This document shows positions 33,031-42,028 of a stretch of 64,000 bases of DNA, one piece after another (the first letter of the stretch is position 1; every line of letters begins with the position of its first letter). The stretch is from the NCBI RefSeq assembly GCF_900104185.1, contig NZ_FNIZ01000018.1, forward strand, positions 30,785-94,784, written 5' to 3'. Below the pieces are notes generated by a model. That model was not told the origin of the DNA. It saw only the letters and a program-made list of their open reading frames with translations, and did no database searches. A program made the translations under genes and the position numbers. This DNA comes from Halobacillus aidingensis (lineage in GTDB: Bacteria; Bacillota; Bacilli; Bacillales; Halobacillaceae).

Positions 33031-34164
33031 ATGCGGATAGGGATACCAAAGGAAATTAAAAATAATGAAAACCGTGTGGCGATTACTCCAGCTGGCGCGG
33101 TTAATCTAATCAATGAAGGACATGAAGTCTTTTTAGAGACGAAAGCTGGGGAACGCTCAGGTTTTTCTAATCAACAATATGAAGAAGTCGGAGTCAAAAT
33201 CGTAGACACGGCTGCGGAGGCATGGGCCCAGCAGATGGTTCTGAAGGTGAAGGAGCCGCTCGCCGAAGAGTACACTTACTTTTATGAGGGATTAATCTTA
33301 TTTACGTATTTGCACCTTGCGGCAGATGAAGAATTGACAAAAGCGTTGGCAGAGAAAAAAGTGGTCGCCATTGCTTATGAAACGGTTCAATCCGGGAATG
33401 GATCACTACCTCTGCTTACACCGATGAGTGAAGTGGCAGGGAGGATGGCCACGCAAAAAGGTGCGCAATATTTAGAACGCACCCATGGAGGTAAAGGCAT
33501 TCTTCTTGGCGGAGTTCCGGGAGTGAAACGCGGGAAGGTGACGATTATCGGAGGTGGTGTTGTAGGAACGAACGCTGCTAAAATCGCGATCGGTTTAGGG
33601 GCGGATGTCACGATGATCGACCTCAGCCCTGATCGACTTCGCCAGCTTGATGATATATTTGGTTCATCGATCAACACGCTTATGTCGAATCCATTGAATT
33701 TGAGCGAGGCGGTCAGGGAGTCCGATTTAGTTATCGGAGCGGTTTTGATTCCAGGGGCCAAAGCGCCAAAACTTGTGACAGAAGATATGGTGAAATCGAT
33801 GAGTCGGGGAAGTGTCATCGTTGATGTCGCTGTCGATCAGGGCGGGATTGTCGAAACGGTCGACCACGTCACGACACATGACGATCCGACCTATGTGAAA
33901 CATGGAGTTGTCCATTATGCGGTTGGCAATATGCCGGGAGCTGTTCCGCAGACATCAACGCTTGCGCTCACAAATGTTACCGTTCCTTATGCGGTTCAGA
34001 TCGCAAACAAAGGTTTTCAAAAGGCATGCCTCGAAAACACTGCCTTATTAAAAGGTGTAAATGTCGTCAATGGCAGTGTGACTTATCGTGAAGTGGCAGA
34101 AGCTCATGGGTTGGATTATATGGAAGTCGAAAAAGCCCTTGGACCGAAATCATTCGTTTCATAA
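33031..34164 (+). CDS. ald: Alanine dehydrogenase
   Basis: 377-aa NAD-dependent enzyme converting L-alanine to pyruvate and ammonia, cytosolic. The family start [20 protein letters not shown], the catalytic-site KVKEP, and the Rossmann motif [21 protein letters not shown] are clear, and the length is standard. In this operon it would regenerate the pyruvate used by the aminotransferase and release the amino nitrogen of beta-alanine. AGGAGG precedes the ATG. A GU-rich hairpin follows at 34175. Confidence 0.96.
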   Translation: MRIGIPKEIKNNENRVAITPAGAVNLINEGHEVFLETKAGERSGFSNQQYEEVGVKIVDTAAEAWAQQMVLKVKEPLAEEYTYFYEGLILFTYLHLAADEELTKALAEKKVVAIAYETVQSGNGSLPLLTPMSEVAGRMATQKGAQYLERTHGGKGILLGGVPGVKRGKVTIIGGGVVGTNAAKIAIGLGADVTMIDLSPDRLRQLDDIFGSSINTLMSNPLNLSEAVRESDLVIGAVLIPGAKAPKLVTEDMVKSMSRGSVIVDVAVDQGGIVETVDHVTTHDDPTYVKHGVVHYAVGNMPGAVPQTSTLALTNVTVPYAVQIANKGFQKACLENTALLKGVNVVNGSVTYREVAEAHGLDYMEVEKALGPKSFVS

Positions 34165-34174
34165 GAAAATATTG

Positions 34175-34210
34175 CGTCTCGTCCCATGAGAGGGGCGGGA
34201 TGTTATATTT
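34175..34210 (+). terminator. Probable terminator after ald
   Basis: CGTCTCGTCCC pairs with GGGGCGGGATG using several G-U pairs; followed by TTATATTTT. Confidence 0.5.
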
Positions 34211-34286
34211 TGCAGAAAGTACTTCAAGCCTCGCTTCATGAATAACATGGAATAAGCTCTTATTTTATTCTAAAGGAGATCAACCC

Positions 34287-34541
34287 ATGGAGTTCATGAT
34301 GGATTTCACCCCCTATGCGGGACTCGCTGTATTGTTGTATGCGATGAGGCAGACAAAACGAGTGCCAAACCGATACATCCCCATCATCGCTGTTGTTTTA
34401 GGAGTCGCTTTTTCCTATTGGCAGCAAGGCATCTCTCCATCAGCAACGGTGGAAGGGTTGAAGTATGCCTTGCTTGGTATCGGTACTGTTGCAGGAGTTA
34501 AGTATTTTTTAGAGAAAAATGAGGGTGGCCATAAGGACTGA
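34287..34541 (+). CDS. Holin-like small membrane protein
   Basis: 84 aa with two to three hydrophobic segments (about residues 8-22, 31-47 and 58-76) and a short charged tail (FLEKNEGGHKD). The arrangement VPNRYIPIIAVVLGVAFSYW...YALLGIGTVAGVKYFLE resembles phage-type holins of Gram-positive bacteria. No endolysin or phage gene is adjacent, so it may be a stand-alone or domesticated holin. AAAGGAGA precedes the ATG and a terminator follows. Confidence 0.65.
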   Translation: MEFMMDFTPYAGLAVLLYAMRQTKRVPNRYIPIIAVVLGVAFSYWQQGISPSATVEGLKYALLGIGTVAGVKYFLEKNEGGHKD

Positions 34542-34566
34542 GCTCTTGTAGCTTTGTCCTTTTTTT
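34533..34566 (+). terminator. Terminator after the holin-like gene
   Basis: AAGGAC / GTCCTT short stem with 17-base loop, then seven T; overlaps the gene's last codons. Confidence 0.6.
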
Positions 34567-34567
34567 A

Positions 34568-35380
34568 TTAAAAATATAGAAAACAGATAACCACGATTAA
34601 GATGAAACGGTAGATCGCGAATGGAATTAATTTCACATGATTGATCAGTTTCAAAAAGAATCGAATGGATAAGAGAGCGAAGAGAAAAGCACTTAGGAAA
34701 CCGACAGCAAAATAAGGAACAGCCGTCCATTGGAAGTAGGCAAGGTTATTTACAATGGACAGGCTACTTGCTCCCAGCATGATTGGAACAGCCATGATGA
34801 AAGTGAAATCTGCTGCAGCTCTGTGGCTCAGCCCCATTACAACACCTGCTGATATCGTAGCACCAGAACGTGAGAAACCAGGCCACAGCGATAGACATTG
34901 AAAGATTCCTATTGTAAAAGCTTGTGAGTGACTGATTTGATCGACACTTTCTTTCCTTCCTTTCGGTTGGTGCAGATCAGCAGCAATCATGAAGATAGCT
35001 CCTGCTCCTAATCCAATCAAAACGGTCTCGAGAGTGAACAAATGTTTATCAATAAAATCTTCGAATAGGAAACCTAAAATGGCAGCTGGGAGGAGTCCTG
35101 TGATAATATGAGACCATTTTAAACGGAGGCCTTTACGTTTCCGCGAGGATATCAATAGATCCTTAAATCGATCTCGGAAAATGACAACGACAGCAAGAAT
35201 AGATCCCAGCTGAATGAACACTTTAAACGTATTCGCTACATAGTCTCCCAGAAACAAGTCCGTCTTCAGCCACATTTCATCAACAAGAATCATGTGCCCG
35301 GTTGAAGATACGGGCGCAAACTCTGTCAAACCTTCAAACATTCCAAGAATCACGACTTTAATAAACTCCATCATCTCCAT
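34568..35380 (-). CDS. uppP: Undecaprenyl-diphosphatase UppP (BacA)
   Basis: 270-aa membrane enzyme that dephosphorylates undecaprenyl diphosphate, recycling the lipid carrier of peptidoglycan synthesis; it also confers some bacitracin tolerance. Catalytic motifs EGLTEFAPVSSTGHMIL (about 15-31) and PGFSRSGATISAG (about 165-177) are intact, with about eight hydrophobic segments. Its start overlaps the end of the dedA gene by 10 bases, so the two are translationally coupled. AAAGGTG lies 7 bases upstream of ATG 35380. Confidence 0.95.
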   Translation of the reverse strand: MEMMEFIKVVILGMFEGLTEFAPVSSTGHMILVDEMWLKTDLFLGDYVANTFKVFIQLGSILAVVVIFRDRFKDLLISSRKRKGLRLKWSHIITGLLPAAILGFLFEDFIDKHLFTLETVLIGLGAGAIFMIAADLHQPKGRKESVDQISHSQAFTIGIFQCLSLWPGFSRSGATISAGVVMGLSHRAAADFTFIMAVPIMLGASSLSIVNNLAYFQWTAVPYFAVGFLSAFLFALLSIRFFLKLINHVKLIPFAIYRFILIVVICFLYF

Positions 35381-35988
35381 AAGCGAACACCTTTCCCTTT
35401 ACGCATCCACCAAATGGTAAGGAAAGTAACAGCGATGATTAGGACATACGTCCATATAGAGTACACCTTCATATAGTGTAGAATATCGCGCCAGGAATCT
35501 CCGAGGATGACACCTGTGTAGATCAAGGCTGTATTCCAAATCAAACTTCCCGAAAAGGTAAGGAAAAGAAAAGGAACGATAGAGAAACGGGCCATTCCTG
35601 CAGGTAAGGAAATGAAACTTCTGACAAGTGGAAGCATACGGCAAAGAAAGATGGCCCAATATCCATAAGTCTCAAACCAATGGAAAGCTCTGTTCACATC
35701 TGCTTTCGTGAGACGCAGATATTTTCCGTGACGTTCCACCCACTCTTCCAGTTTGTCTCTGCTGATGGACATCCCGATTCCATACAATAGAAGAGATCCA
35801 GTCAAAGAACCCGAGGTCGCATAAATGATGACCCATGTTATCGTTAAATCCGTCCTTACAGTCATAAATCCACTGAGCGGCAGAACAACTTCTGATGGAA
35901 TAGGGGGAAAGATGTTTTCGATCGCCATCAATGCATAAACCCCCAGATACCCGAACTGTTCCATCATCCAAATGATCCATTCTTCCAT
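35371..35988 (-). CDS. DedA family membrane protein
   Basis: 205 aa. The DedA/SNARE-associated signature is clear: FIPPIPSEVVLPLSGFM (about 27-43) and the glycine/arginine-rich FLCRMLPLVRSFISLPAGMARF (about 120-141). Members are now linked to flipping of undecaprenyl phosphate or phospholipids, which suits coupling to uppP. ATG 35988 has GGAGGAG 6 bases before it; the frame stays open to 36039 but no ribosome site supports that. Confidence 0.9.
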   Translation of the reverse strand: MEEWIIWMMEQFGYLGVYALMAIENIFPPIPSEVVLPLSGFMTVRTDLTITWVIIYATSGSLTGSLLLYGIGMSISRDKLEEWVERHGKYLRLTKADVNRAFHWFETYGYWAIFLCRMLPLVRSFISLPAGMARFSIVPFLFLTFSGSLIWNTALIYTGVILGDSWRDILHYMKVYSIWTYVLIIAVTFLTIWWMRKGKGVRLWR

Positions 35989-36053
35989 GAATTTCTCCTC
36001 CAAAAGATGATCGATGTATTGTATCGAACAAGCTTCCAAATTAGAACCTGAAA

Positions 36054-36236
36054 TCAGTTTTTGAATATGTCTTTAAGCGTATCGGTATTCAACATACTCC
36101 AACTGAATTCAATGGAATAGGTGCTCCAGTCAGCACCTGCCAGCCATCCTGCCAAAAAAATGACTCCAAAAAACGAAGCGAGCGTTATTACTGAAAAAAG
36201 ATAGTAGAGGACCTCGCGATCATCATGGTTTTTCAA
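36054..36236 (-). CDS. Small single- or two-span membrane protein
   Basis: 60 aa, function unknown. A polar start (KNHDDREVLYYL) is followed by a hydrophobic stretch of about 25 residues (FSVITLASFFGVIFLAGWLA) and a polar C-terminus. AAAGGAG lies 7 bases before the TTG start, good evidence that it is real. It lies 65 bases upstream of dedA on the same strand and may share its transcript with dedA-uppP. Confidence 0.65.
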   Translation of the reverse strand: MKNHDDREVLYYLFSVITLASFFGVIFLAGWLAGADWSTYSIEFSWSMLNTDTLKDIFKN

Positions 36237-36437
36237 CGTTTTACTCCTTTCATTATTTACGAACAGACATTCCCTTAGTGATTGAGAATATTATAGCAGT
36301 TAAAAATGCCGATGGATATCTAATATTAAATATTGATTAAACAGAATAAACCGTTCTTTTGATAAAGCACTCTTCTTGGAATCACACACTGCCAGCGGAT
36401 GAGAAACGAAGGTAAGAAATAATTTCTCCCTTCTCCC

Positions 36438-36484
36438 TTTACATGTTCAGGAAGCGATGTATAATTAAAGTGAGTAATCACTCA
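36438..36484 (+). promoter_or_regulatory. Promoter and TetR-type operator of the ABC exporter operon
   Basis: TTTACA (36438-36443), 16 bases, TATAAT (36460-36465). Immediately downstream lies TGAGT-AATC-ACTCA (36471-36484), an inverted repeat positioned over the start of transcription. The operon's last gene encodes a TetR repressor, so self-repression is inferred. Confidence 0.7.
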
Positions 36485-36500
36485 TTTAGGAGGGGTTAAT

Positions 36501-37238
36501 TTGAATTCTATGGTTGAAATGAAGGGTGTCGTCCAACGTTATGGTAAAGTTACAGTCATTGACCAGGTGGATCTATCCATACAGAAAGGTGAGATTTTTG
36601 GATTGTTGGGCCCTTCAGGGGCAGGGAAGACCACGCTTGTAAAGTTGATGGCAGGAATACTACAACCTACAGAAGGAACCATTTCTCTTGATGGGGCCGC
36701 ATTGCGGCATCTTGCGCAGATGAAAAATTTTGGGTTCATGGCGCAATCGGATGCTTTGTATCAAGAATTGACGGCATGGGAGAATCTAGATTTTTTTGCC
36801 TCCATTTATTCCCTATCGAGAAAAAAGAGAAGGAAAAGAATCAGAGAAGTACTTGAAATGGTTAACTTATCCTCTTCTAAAGACCAGCCCGTCCAAACAT
36901 TTTCTGGAGGGATGAAAAGGCGGTTGTCCTTAGCTGCAGCTCTTGTCCATGAACCGGAAATGATCATCCTTGATGAACCCACTGTTGGCATCGATCCTGT
37001 TTTACGGCAGTCGATTTGGAACGAACTTAATGATTTGAAGCATAAGGGCGTTACGATTATTGTTACCACACATGTCATGGACGAGGCGGAGAAGTGCGAT
37101 CGTCTGGCTCTGCTGAGAAAAGGAAAAATGATAGCCATGGATACTCCAGAAATGTTGAAGGAAAAGGTGAATGTGTCATCTATGGAGGACGTGTTTTTGC
37201 ATTATGGAGGTGATACAAAATGGATACCTTCCATGTAA
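36501..37238 (+). CDS. ABC transporter ATP-binding protein (ABC-2 exporter)
   Basis: 245 aa. Walker A GPSGAGKTT (about 38-46), Q-loop FMAQSD, signature FSGGMKRR (about 135-142), Walker B MIILDEPTVGIDP and switch histidine TTHVMDEAEKCD. This is the DrrA/CcmA-like group that drives drug, lipid or polymer export. The TTG start at 36501 follows AGGAGGGG by 5 bases; the in-frame ATG at 36510 is the alternative. Overlaps its permease gene by 19 bases. Confidence 0.93.
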   Translation: MNSMVEMKGVVQRYGKVTVIDQVDLSIQKGEIFGLLGPSGAGKTTLVKLMAGILQPTEGTISLDGAALRHLAQMKNFGFMAQSDALYQELTAWENLDFFASIYSLSRKKRRKRIREVLEMVNLSSSKDQPVQTFSGGMKRRLSLAAALVHEPEMIILDEPTVGIDPVLRQSIWNELNDLKHKGVTIIVTTHVMDEAEKCDRLALLRKGKMIAMDTPEMLKEKVNVSSMEDVFLHYGGDTKWIPSM

Positions 37239-38230
37239 TGAAAAGAATTCTTCTCCAATTCCGGCGGGATAAAAGAAGTGTAGCTCTGATGGTGGTGGCA
37301 CCACTCCTTGTTTTGTCCCTCATGTGGATGGTACTGGATCATGATGAAACCAACTTGGAACTAGGAGCCGTCGACGTTCCAGAATCCATGCTTGAAAAAT
37401 TGTCGTCTGACACCCTTGTTGTTGAAACGCTGTCTTCTTCTAGAGCAGAAGAAAAGCTGGATGAGGGGACGTTGGATGCTGTGTTGTATTTTGAAAATCA
37501 GGAAACATCCCTGCTTCTAGAGGGGAGTGATCCAAACGCTGCTGGGGCAATCCAAAAAGAATTGCAATCTTTAAGAGCGAATCAGCAAATTTCAATGAAC
37601 GTTGAGTACTACCATGGGTCAGAGGATCTCGGGTTATTTGATTACGTGGGACCTGCACTCATCGGTTTTTTCGTCTTTTTCTTCGTATTTATTGTGGGCG
37701 GAGTTTCTTTTTTAAGAGAACGTACACAGGGTACATTGGAACGTTTGTTGGCTACCCCCATCAAACGATCTGAAATCGTGTTCGGTTATCTCGCAGGATT
37801 TGGACTGTTCACAATCCTTCAGTCTCTCGTCATTGCCTCCTTTTCCATTTACATCCTGGGGGTGTTCATGGATGGGAGTTTCTTTTATGTGCTCATTGTA
37901 ACCATTTTACTTGCTCTAGCGGCTTTAAGTCTTGGTACATTGGTATCCGCATTTGCTGAGAATGAATTTCAGATGATTCAATTCATTCCTTTGATCATTG
38001 TTCCCCAGGTGTTTTTCTCCGGTTTATTCCCAATAGAAGGACTAGGAACATGGGTACAGGTCATTGGACAGATGATGCCTTTAACGTATGGGGCAGAAGC
38101 TATGAGGGGGATTATGCTGCGCGAAGCTTCTTTTGCGGAGATCCAACTGGAAGTGTATATTTTACTAGGGTTTACGGCCCTGTTCACGACATTGAATATA
38201 TTCGCATTGAAGAAGCATCGGCGTTTATAA
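37220..38230 (+). CDS. ABC-2 type permease
   Basis: 336 aa. One N-terminal helix (about 20-38), an extracytoplasmic domain of about 110 residues (FENQETSLLLEGSDPNAAGA), then five hydrophobic helices from about 145. RTQGTLERLLATPIKRSEIV is the usual cytosolic coupling loop of ABC-2 permeases and FIPLIIVPQVFFSGLFPIE the typical late loop. Pairs with the upstream ATPase; substrate unknown, multidrug or lipid export likely. GGAGGTG precedes the ATG. Confidence 0.92.
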   Translation: MDTFHVMKRILLQFRRDKRSVALMVVAPLLVLSLMWMVLDHDETNLELGAVDVPESMLEKLSSDTLVVETLSSSRAEEKLDEGTLDAVLYFENQETSLLLEGSDPNAAGAIQKELQSLRANQQISMNVEYYHGSEDLGLFDYVGPALIGFFVFFFVFIVGGVSFLRERTQGTLERLLATPIKRSEIVFGYLAGFGLFTILQSLVIASFSIYILGVFMDGSFFYVLIVTILLALAALSLGTLVSAFAENEFQMIQFIPLIIVPQVFFSGLFPIEGLGTWVQVIGQMMPLTYGAEAMRGIMLREASFAEIQLEVYILLGFTALFTTLNIFALKKHRRL

Positions 38231-38262
38231 TGGTAGAATGGACGCTTTAGGAGGATGGATGA

Positions 38263-38922
38263 ATGACTGACTTTAAGAAAATGGTGGAAACGTTAGAACA
38301 GACGACAGAAAAAGATCGAAAGTTAACACCGAAACAGGAACAAATATTAAAAGCTGCCGTAGAGATTTTTGCGGAAAAAGGGTACGCTTCTTCTTCCACC
38401 AGTGAAATTGCAGCAAAAGCGAATGTAGCTGAAGGGACGATTTTCCGTCATTATAAAACAAAGAAAGAGCTCTTGATCTCCATCGTGACCCCATTTATGA
38501 CGAAGTTCACTTTGCCGTTTTTTGCTTCTCATTTCGCCAAGGAAGTTTTTGAGGAGCCTCCAGAGGGGTTGGAAAGTTTATTGCGGACTCTTTTGAAAAA
38601 TCGATTTGAATTTGCAAAAGAAAACGCTCCTCTTTTGCGCATTGTGATTCAGGAAATGGCCTTTCACCCTGAGCTTCAGGAAAATTTTCAAGAAGTATTC
38701 CTTGAAGAAATATTCCCGAAATTCGAAGAGGCACTGAATCACTTGAAAGAAAAAGGAAAACTTGTGGAAATGCCGAATGCCTCCATCATACGTATGATTA
38801 TCTCTTCCGTCGTCGGTTTTCTGGTCACCCGCTTTATCATTGCACCTGATTTAAACTGGGAGGACGAAAAGGAAATTGATTATACGATTGACTTCATTAT
38901 GCATGGGTTAGCACAGAAATAA
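38263..38922 (+). CDS. TetR-family transcriptional repressor
   Basis: 219 aa. The TetR DNA-binding domain lies unusually far in (residues about 25-70: EQILKAAVEIFAEKGYASSS, TSEIAAKANVAEGTIFRHYKTKKELL) after a charged N-terminal extension. The C-terminal ligand domain resembles the TetR_C group of fatty-acid or drug-responsive regulators. Third gene of the exporter operon, 32 bases after the permease, with AGGAGG before the ATG. The palindrome at 36471 is its probable operator. Confidence 0.92.
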   Translation: MTDFKKMVETLEQTTEKDRKLTPKQEQILKAAVEIFAEKGYASSSTSEIAAKANVAEGTIFRHYKTKKELLISIVTPFMTKFTLPFFASHFAKEVFEEPPEGLESLLRTLLKNRFEFAKENAPLLRIVIQEMAFHPELQENFQEVFLEEIFPKFEEALNHLKEKGKLVEMPNASIIRMIISSVVGFLVTRFIIAPDLNWEDEKEIDYTIDFIMHGLAQK

Positions 38923-38925
38923 TGA

Positions 38926-38958
38926 CAGGTCTATCCTATAAACGGATAGACCTGTTTT
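38926..38958 (+). terminator. Terminator of the ABC exporter-TetR operon
   Basis: CAGGTCTATCC / GGATAGACCTG perfect 11-bp stem, then TTTTG. Confidence 0.85.
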
Positions 38959-38989
38959 GCTCTTAAGATTAGACGAAATAGGCTCCAAA

Positions 38990-39019
38990 GAAAAAACAGC
39001 GAACCATAAAGGTTCGCTG
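38990..39019 (-). terminator. Terminator of the Excalibur/LPXTG gene
   Basis: On the minus strand CAGCGAACC / GGTTCGCTG is followed by TTTTTTCTTT. Confidence 0.85.
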
Positions 39020-39042
39020 AAGAGGGGGATGGGTAAGGTTAT

Positions 39043-39471
39043 TTAATTTTCCCTGCGCACATACAACAGTCCGCCACTCAATAAAAACAGCCCCATCCCG
39101 AGTAACGCATATGTAGCATACGGCGTTGCGGTTTCTGGAAGCTCTCCACCTTCTTCGTCAGAAGATTCTTCTTGAGTTCCGTTCTCTTCAGAATCTTCCA
39201 TTGCCTCGTCTTCTGATGCTTCTGAATCACCAGATCCATCACCAGATGAGCTGCCACCTAAGCTCTCACATGGTACACCATCTTTGTCTCGGTCTAATCC
39301 ATCTGGATCGTTATTTTCATCGTACCCATTTTCTTCCCAATACTGCTCTGCTTCTGCTGTAGAATCAAAGTCGCTGCAATCTTTGTCTCCGTCATGACTG
39401 TCGGCACTTACGATCCCTGCACTGCCAAAGGTTAAAGTGAAAACGAATAGAAAAGCTAAGAATTTTCTCAT
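39043..39471 (-). CDS. Sortase-anchored Excalibur-domain surface protein
   Basis: 142 aa. A signal peptide (MRKFLAFLFVFTLTFGSAGIVSA) is followed by an Excalibur calcium-binding domain (about residues 28-72) ending DRDKDGVPCESL, then a Ser/Asp/Glu-rich spacer, and a sortase signal LPETATP with a hydrophobic helix and RREN tail. It should be exported and linked to the cell wall. The same Excalibur ending occurs in the nuclease lipoprotein at 48532. AAGGAG before the ATG. Function beyond Ca2+ binding is unknown. Confidence 0.85.
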   Translation of the reverse strand: MRKFLAFLFVFTLTFGSAGIVSADSHDGDKDCSDFDSTAEAEQYWEENGYDENNDPDGLDRDKDGVPCESLGGSSSGDGSGDSEASEDEAMEDSEENGTQEESSDEEGGELPETATPYATYALLGMGLFLLSGGLLYVRREN

Positions 39472-39680
39472 TCTGGAAAAACTCCTTTTTGATAGATTCC
39501 CATCACCCCTTGGATATTTTTGTATATTCTTCTATTTCCTATATTTTTACAAATGAAACCATTTTTTTCGGTATTATATGAAAGCTATCATACTAAGCGT
39601 AAAAAAATTTTCATTAGTAGGTTAGGAGGCCAGGATTTAGCTCAAGAGATAAATGGGAATTTGAAAAAGCTATAAGTATG

Positions 39681-39713
39681 AAAAAAAGCATGAGGCCGGG
39701 GCCTCATGCTTTT
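39681..39713 (-). terminator. Terminator of rlmN
   Basis: AAAGCATGAGGCC / GGCCTCATGCTTT stem; the minus strand continues into seven T. Confidence 0.88.
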
Positions 39714-40797
39714 AGTTCATTGGCATCTTTTTCTTTTTGCGTGCTTTTTCTTTTTCGATTTGCTTACTGCGCAACTGTCCGCAGGCGGCATCGATGTCGG
39801 TTCCGTGTTCTGTACGGACTCCGCACTTGATTCCGCGGTCCATCAACGTTTGATAGAACGTCAGGATCGCTTCTTTTTCACTTCGCTCATAAGGGTTGTC
39901 AGCGACCGGGTTGTATGGAATCAAGTTGACGTAGGATAAGTGGCGCTTATCCTTCAACAAGTCCGCAAGCTCTTCCGCTTCCTTCTTATGGTCATTGACG
40001 TCCTTGAGTAAAATGTATTCGAAGGTAATCCGTCGGTTCGTTTTTTCCAGATAATAATCAATAGCCGGCATCAGTTTTTCGAGTGGGTAGGCACGGTTAA
40101 TTTTCATGATTTGGGTACGCAGTTCATTGTTTGGTGCATGAATGGAAAGGGCCAGATTGATCTGGATGCCTTCATCTGCGAACTCATACATTTTCGGTGC
40201 GATTCCACTTGTGGATACAGTGATGTGGCGCGCTCCAATGGAAAGTCCTTTTTGATCGTTCACAACTTTCAAGAAATCAATCAGGTTTTCATAGTTGTCG
40301 AACGGTTCACCAATCCCCATCACTACGATGTGGCTGACGCGTTCATCGTTCCCTTGTTGATCCAAGTGCTGTTGAACTTGCATGATCTGTTCAACAATCT
40401 CGCCACTGGAAAGGTCACGGTTCTTACGAAGAATTCCACTCGCACAGAAGGAGCATCCAATGTTGCAGCCCACCTGTGTTGTCACACATACGGACAACCC
40501 GTAGTTGAATCGCATCAGTACCGTTTCAATAACGTTTCCATCATCTAATTTAAATAGAAACTTAACGGTTCCGTCCTTTGATTCTTGTTTAATTTCTTCA
40601 GAAAGTGTCTCAATCGTAAAATGTTCATCGAGAAGATCGATGCAGGATTGATTCACGTTTTTCATTTGTGAAAAGTCTGTTACACGCTTTTGGTAGAGCC
40701 AGTCCCATACTTGCTTGGAGCGGAACTTTTTCTCCCCATGATCTATAAGCCAATCTGTCAGTTGGTCAAACGTCAATCCGTAAATGGATCGTTTCAT
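39712..40797 (-). CDS. rlmN: Dual-specificity 23S rRNA / tRNA adenine-C2 methyltransferase RlmN
   Basis: 361-aa radical-SAM enzyme that methylates C2 of A2503 in 23S rRNA and A37 of some tRNAs. The cluster motif [11 protein letters not shown] (about residues 116-126) binds 4Fe-4S. The catalytic cysteine pair is completed by [19 protein letters not shown] near the C-terminus. Length is normal, and GAGGAG lies before the ATG. Monocistronic, with a clear terminator. The chromosomal setting gives no further clue. Confidence 0.95.
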   Translation of the reverse strand: MKRSIYGLTFDQLTDWLIDHGEKKFRSKQVWDWLYQKRVTDFSQMKNVNQSCIDLLDEHFTIETLSEEIKQESKDGTVKFLFKLDDGNVIETVLMRFNYGLSVCVTTQVGCNIGCSFCASGILRKNRDLSSGEIVEQIMQVQQHLDQQGNDERVSHIVVMGIGEPFDNYENLIDFLKVVNDQKGLSIGARHITVSTSGIAPKMYEFADEGIQINLALSIHAPNNELRTQIMKINRAYPLEKLMPAIDYYLEKTNRRITFEYILLKDVNDHKKEAEELADLLKDKRHLSYVNLIPYNPVADNPYERSEKEAILTFYQTLMDRGIKCGVRTEHGTDIDAACGQLRSKQIEKEKARKKKKMPMN

Positions 40798-41142
40798 AAA
40801 TACGCTCCTCTTTAAAAAAAATCGCTATTCCTATCATACTCGAAACAGAAGCCTTACACAACAGGAGAAGGAATGTTTAAATTTTACAAACATTTGAAGG
40901 GGAGGTTTTAGGAGGGTTCCACTGAATGGGGAAATATGGGTTTATAAGGATGATCTGGAAGGATAATGAAGACGATCACTTCAGCACTTTCTGAGCGAAT
41001 TACAGTGAATGGCTCCCTTGTCATGTCTATAGTCTCCTTACTGAGGCTATGGAAGCAGTTTTCTGCATTTGGGTTATCTTTTTACAAAAAAGGGAAGTTG
41101 TTTTTTCAGAACTTCAATTCACACCATAACGGAGGAACGCTT
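40798..41142 (+). other. Intergenic region between rlmN and the M50-like gene
   Basis: 345 bases between divergent genes. A frame open from 40966 into the protease gene lacks a credible ribosome site and its translation does not resemble part of a protease, so it is left out. I see no RNA gene or repeat here. Confidence 0.5.
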
Positions 41143-41622
41143 ATGTTTACAATGAATGACATTCCTATGTTCATCATAAACTTTTTTCTGATTCTGCCAC
41201 TCGTCACTCTTGTTCATGAGACGGGTCATGTCCTTGTCGCCCGTATATTCGGAGGGAAGATAAAGTACTGTATAGGGACAGGGAAACTGCTGTTTCATGT
41301 GGGGCCTTTGGAAGTAAGGCGTATGTACTTTATGGAGGGCTGGTGTCAGTACGAAAAGCTTTCCTACAACAAGACATGGGCTCATGTGTCGATCTACCTT
41401 GCCGGAAGCCTTTTTAACTTGGCGATTATCCTGTTATTGAATGTTTTGATCACTCAGGGAGTTCTTCCTGTGGATCTATTTTTCTACCAATATTCTTATT
41501 TCTCTGTGTACTTCATATTCTTTTCACTCTTTCCCTATCGAAATGGTGACGGCAAGCCGAGTGACGGTATGGCGATCTATGATGTCATTCGTTACGGGAA
41601 AGCGGTGGATCCAATCGATTAA
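41143..41622 (+). CDS. Small M50-like membrane zinc metallopeptidase
   Basis: 159 aa with four hydrophobic segments. The zinc motif HETGH (25-29) lies in the first helix, as in site-2-protease (M50) enzymes. The later FPYRNGDGKPSDG may supply the third ligand aspartate usually found in an N-x-x-P-x-x-LDG motif, though the motif is atypical. It resembles minimal M50 proteins of unknown substrate. ATG 41143 has GGAGG 7 bases before it. A shared terminator follows. Confidence 0.75.
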   Translation: MFTMNDIPMFIINFFLILPLVTLVHETGHVLVARIFGGKIKYCIGTGKLLFHVGPLEVRRMYFMEGWCQYEKLSYNKTWAHVSIYLAGSLFNLAIILLLNVLITQGVLPVDLFFYQYSYFSVYFIFFSLFPYRNGDGKPSDGMAIYDVIRYGKAVDPID

Positions 41623-41628
41623 TAGAAA

Positions 41629-41657
41629 AAGGGGAAAGCCCATCAGGCTTTCCCCTT
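41629..41657. terminator. Bidirectional terminator
   Basis: AAGGGGAAAGCC / GGCTTTCCCCTT perfect stem with A-rich left flank, between the M50-like gene and the convergent pseudogene. Confidence 0.75.
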
Positions 41658-41665
41658 ACATGTGG

Positions 41666-41927
41666 TCACACATCTTCAATATCCAGGAGCATCGTATGAT
41701 TATGGAATGCGCAGCGCTCTTTTCTGCGATGTTGAAGAATATGTTCAAGTTCATCAATTGTGGCTCTGTGTGTAAGATAAGGCGTGAATGACTTCCAAAG
41801 GGTCTGCGAGTTTCGTCAAGGAATCTTTGTTTTCATCGATGTTGAAATATCGAGTTCGGATGTTCTTTCCCGAATCTCTCAGTAAGTTAGGAATTTGATT
41901 TCGGACTAGTTTATTGTGCTCTGTCAA
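41666..41927 (-). pseudogene. Frameshifted MazG-like (phosphoribosyl-ATP pyrophosphohydrolase-like) gene
   Basis: From TTG 41927, behind AAAGGAGAG, the minus strand encodes MTEHNKLVRNQIPNLLRDSG and later LADPLEVIHALSYTQSHN, then stops at 41754. The +1 frame continues IDELEHILQHRRKERCAFHN to a stop at 41666. Intact relatives run K-L-V-R-D-K-I-P ... E-L-A-D-x-L-E-V-I-x-A-L ... E-E-L-E-x-I-R-x-x-K-R-x-E-R-G-x-F in a single frame of about 100 residues. Besides the one-base shift, the acidic metal-binding segment before LADPLEV is missing. The gene is therefore probably inactive. Confidence 0.7.
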
Positions 41928-42028
41928 TGTTTCACTCTCCTTTCAGTTATACCCATCCTTAACTGTTTCTATGAAAAAAACAATTAAATATTATAAACAA
42001 TTGGTATAGTAGATGAGGTGAGGAAAGT

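Noticed and set aside
34287..34541. Prophage remnant suggested by the holin-like gene
   Set aside because: No endolysin, integrase or structural phage gene is nearby; flanks are metabolic and envelope genes.
40966..41142. N-terminal extension of the M50-like protease by 59 codons
   Set aside because: The extension has no usable ribosome site, while ATG 41143 has GGAGG at good distance just before the first helix.
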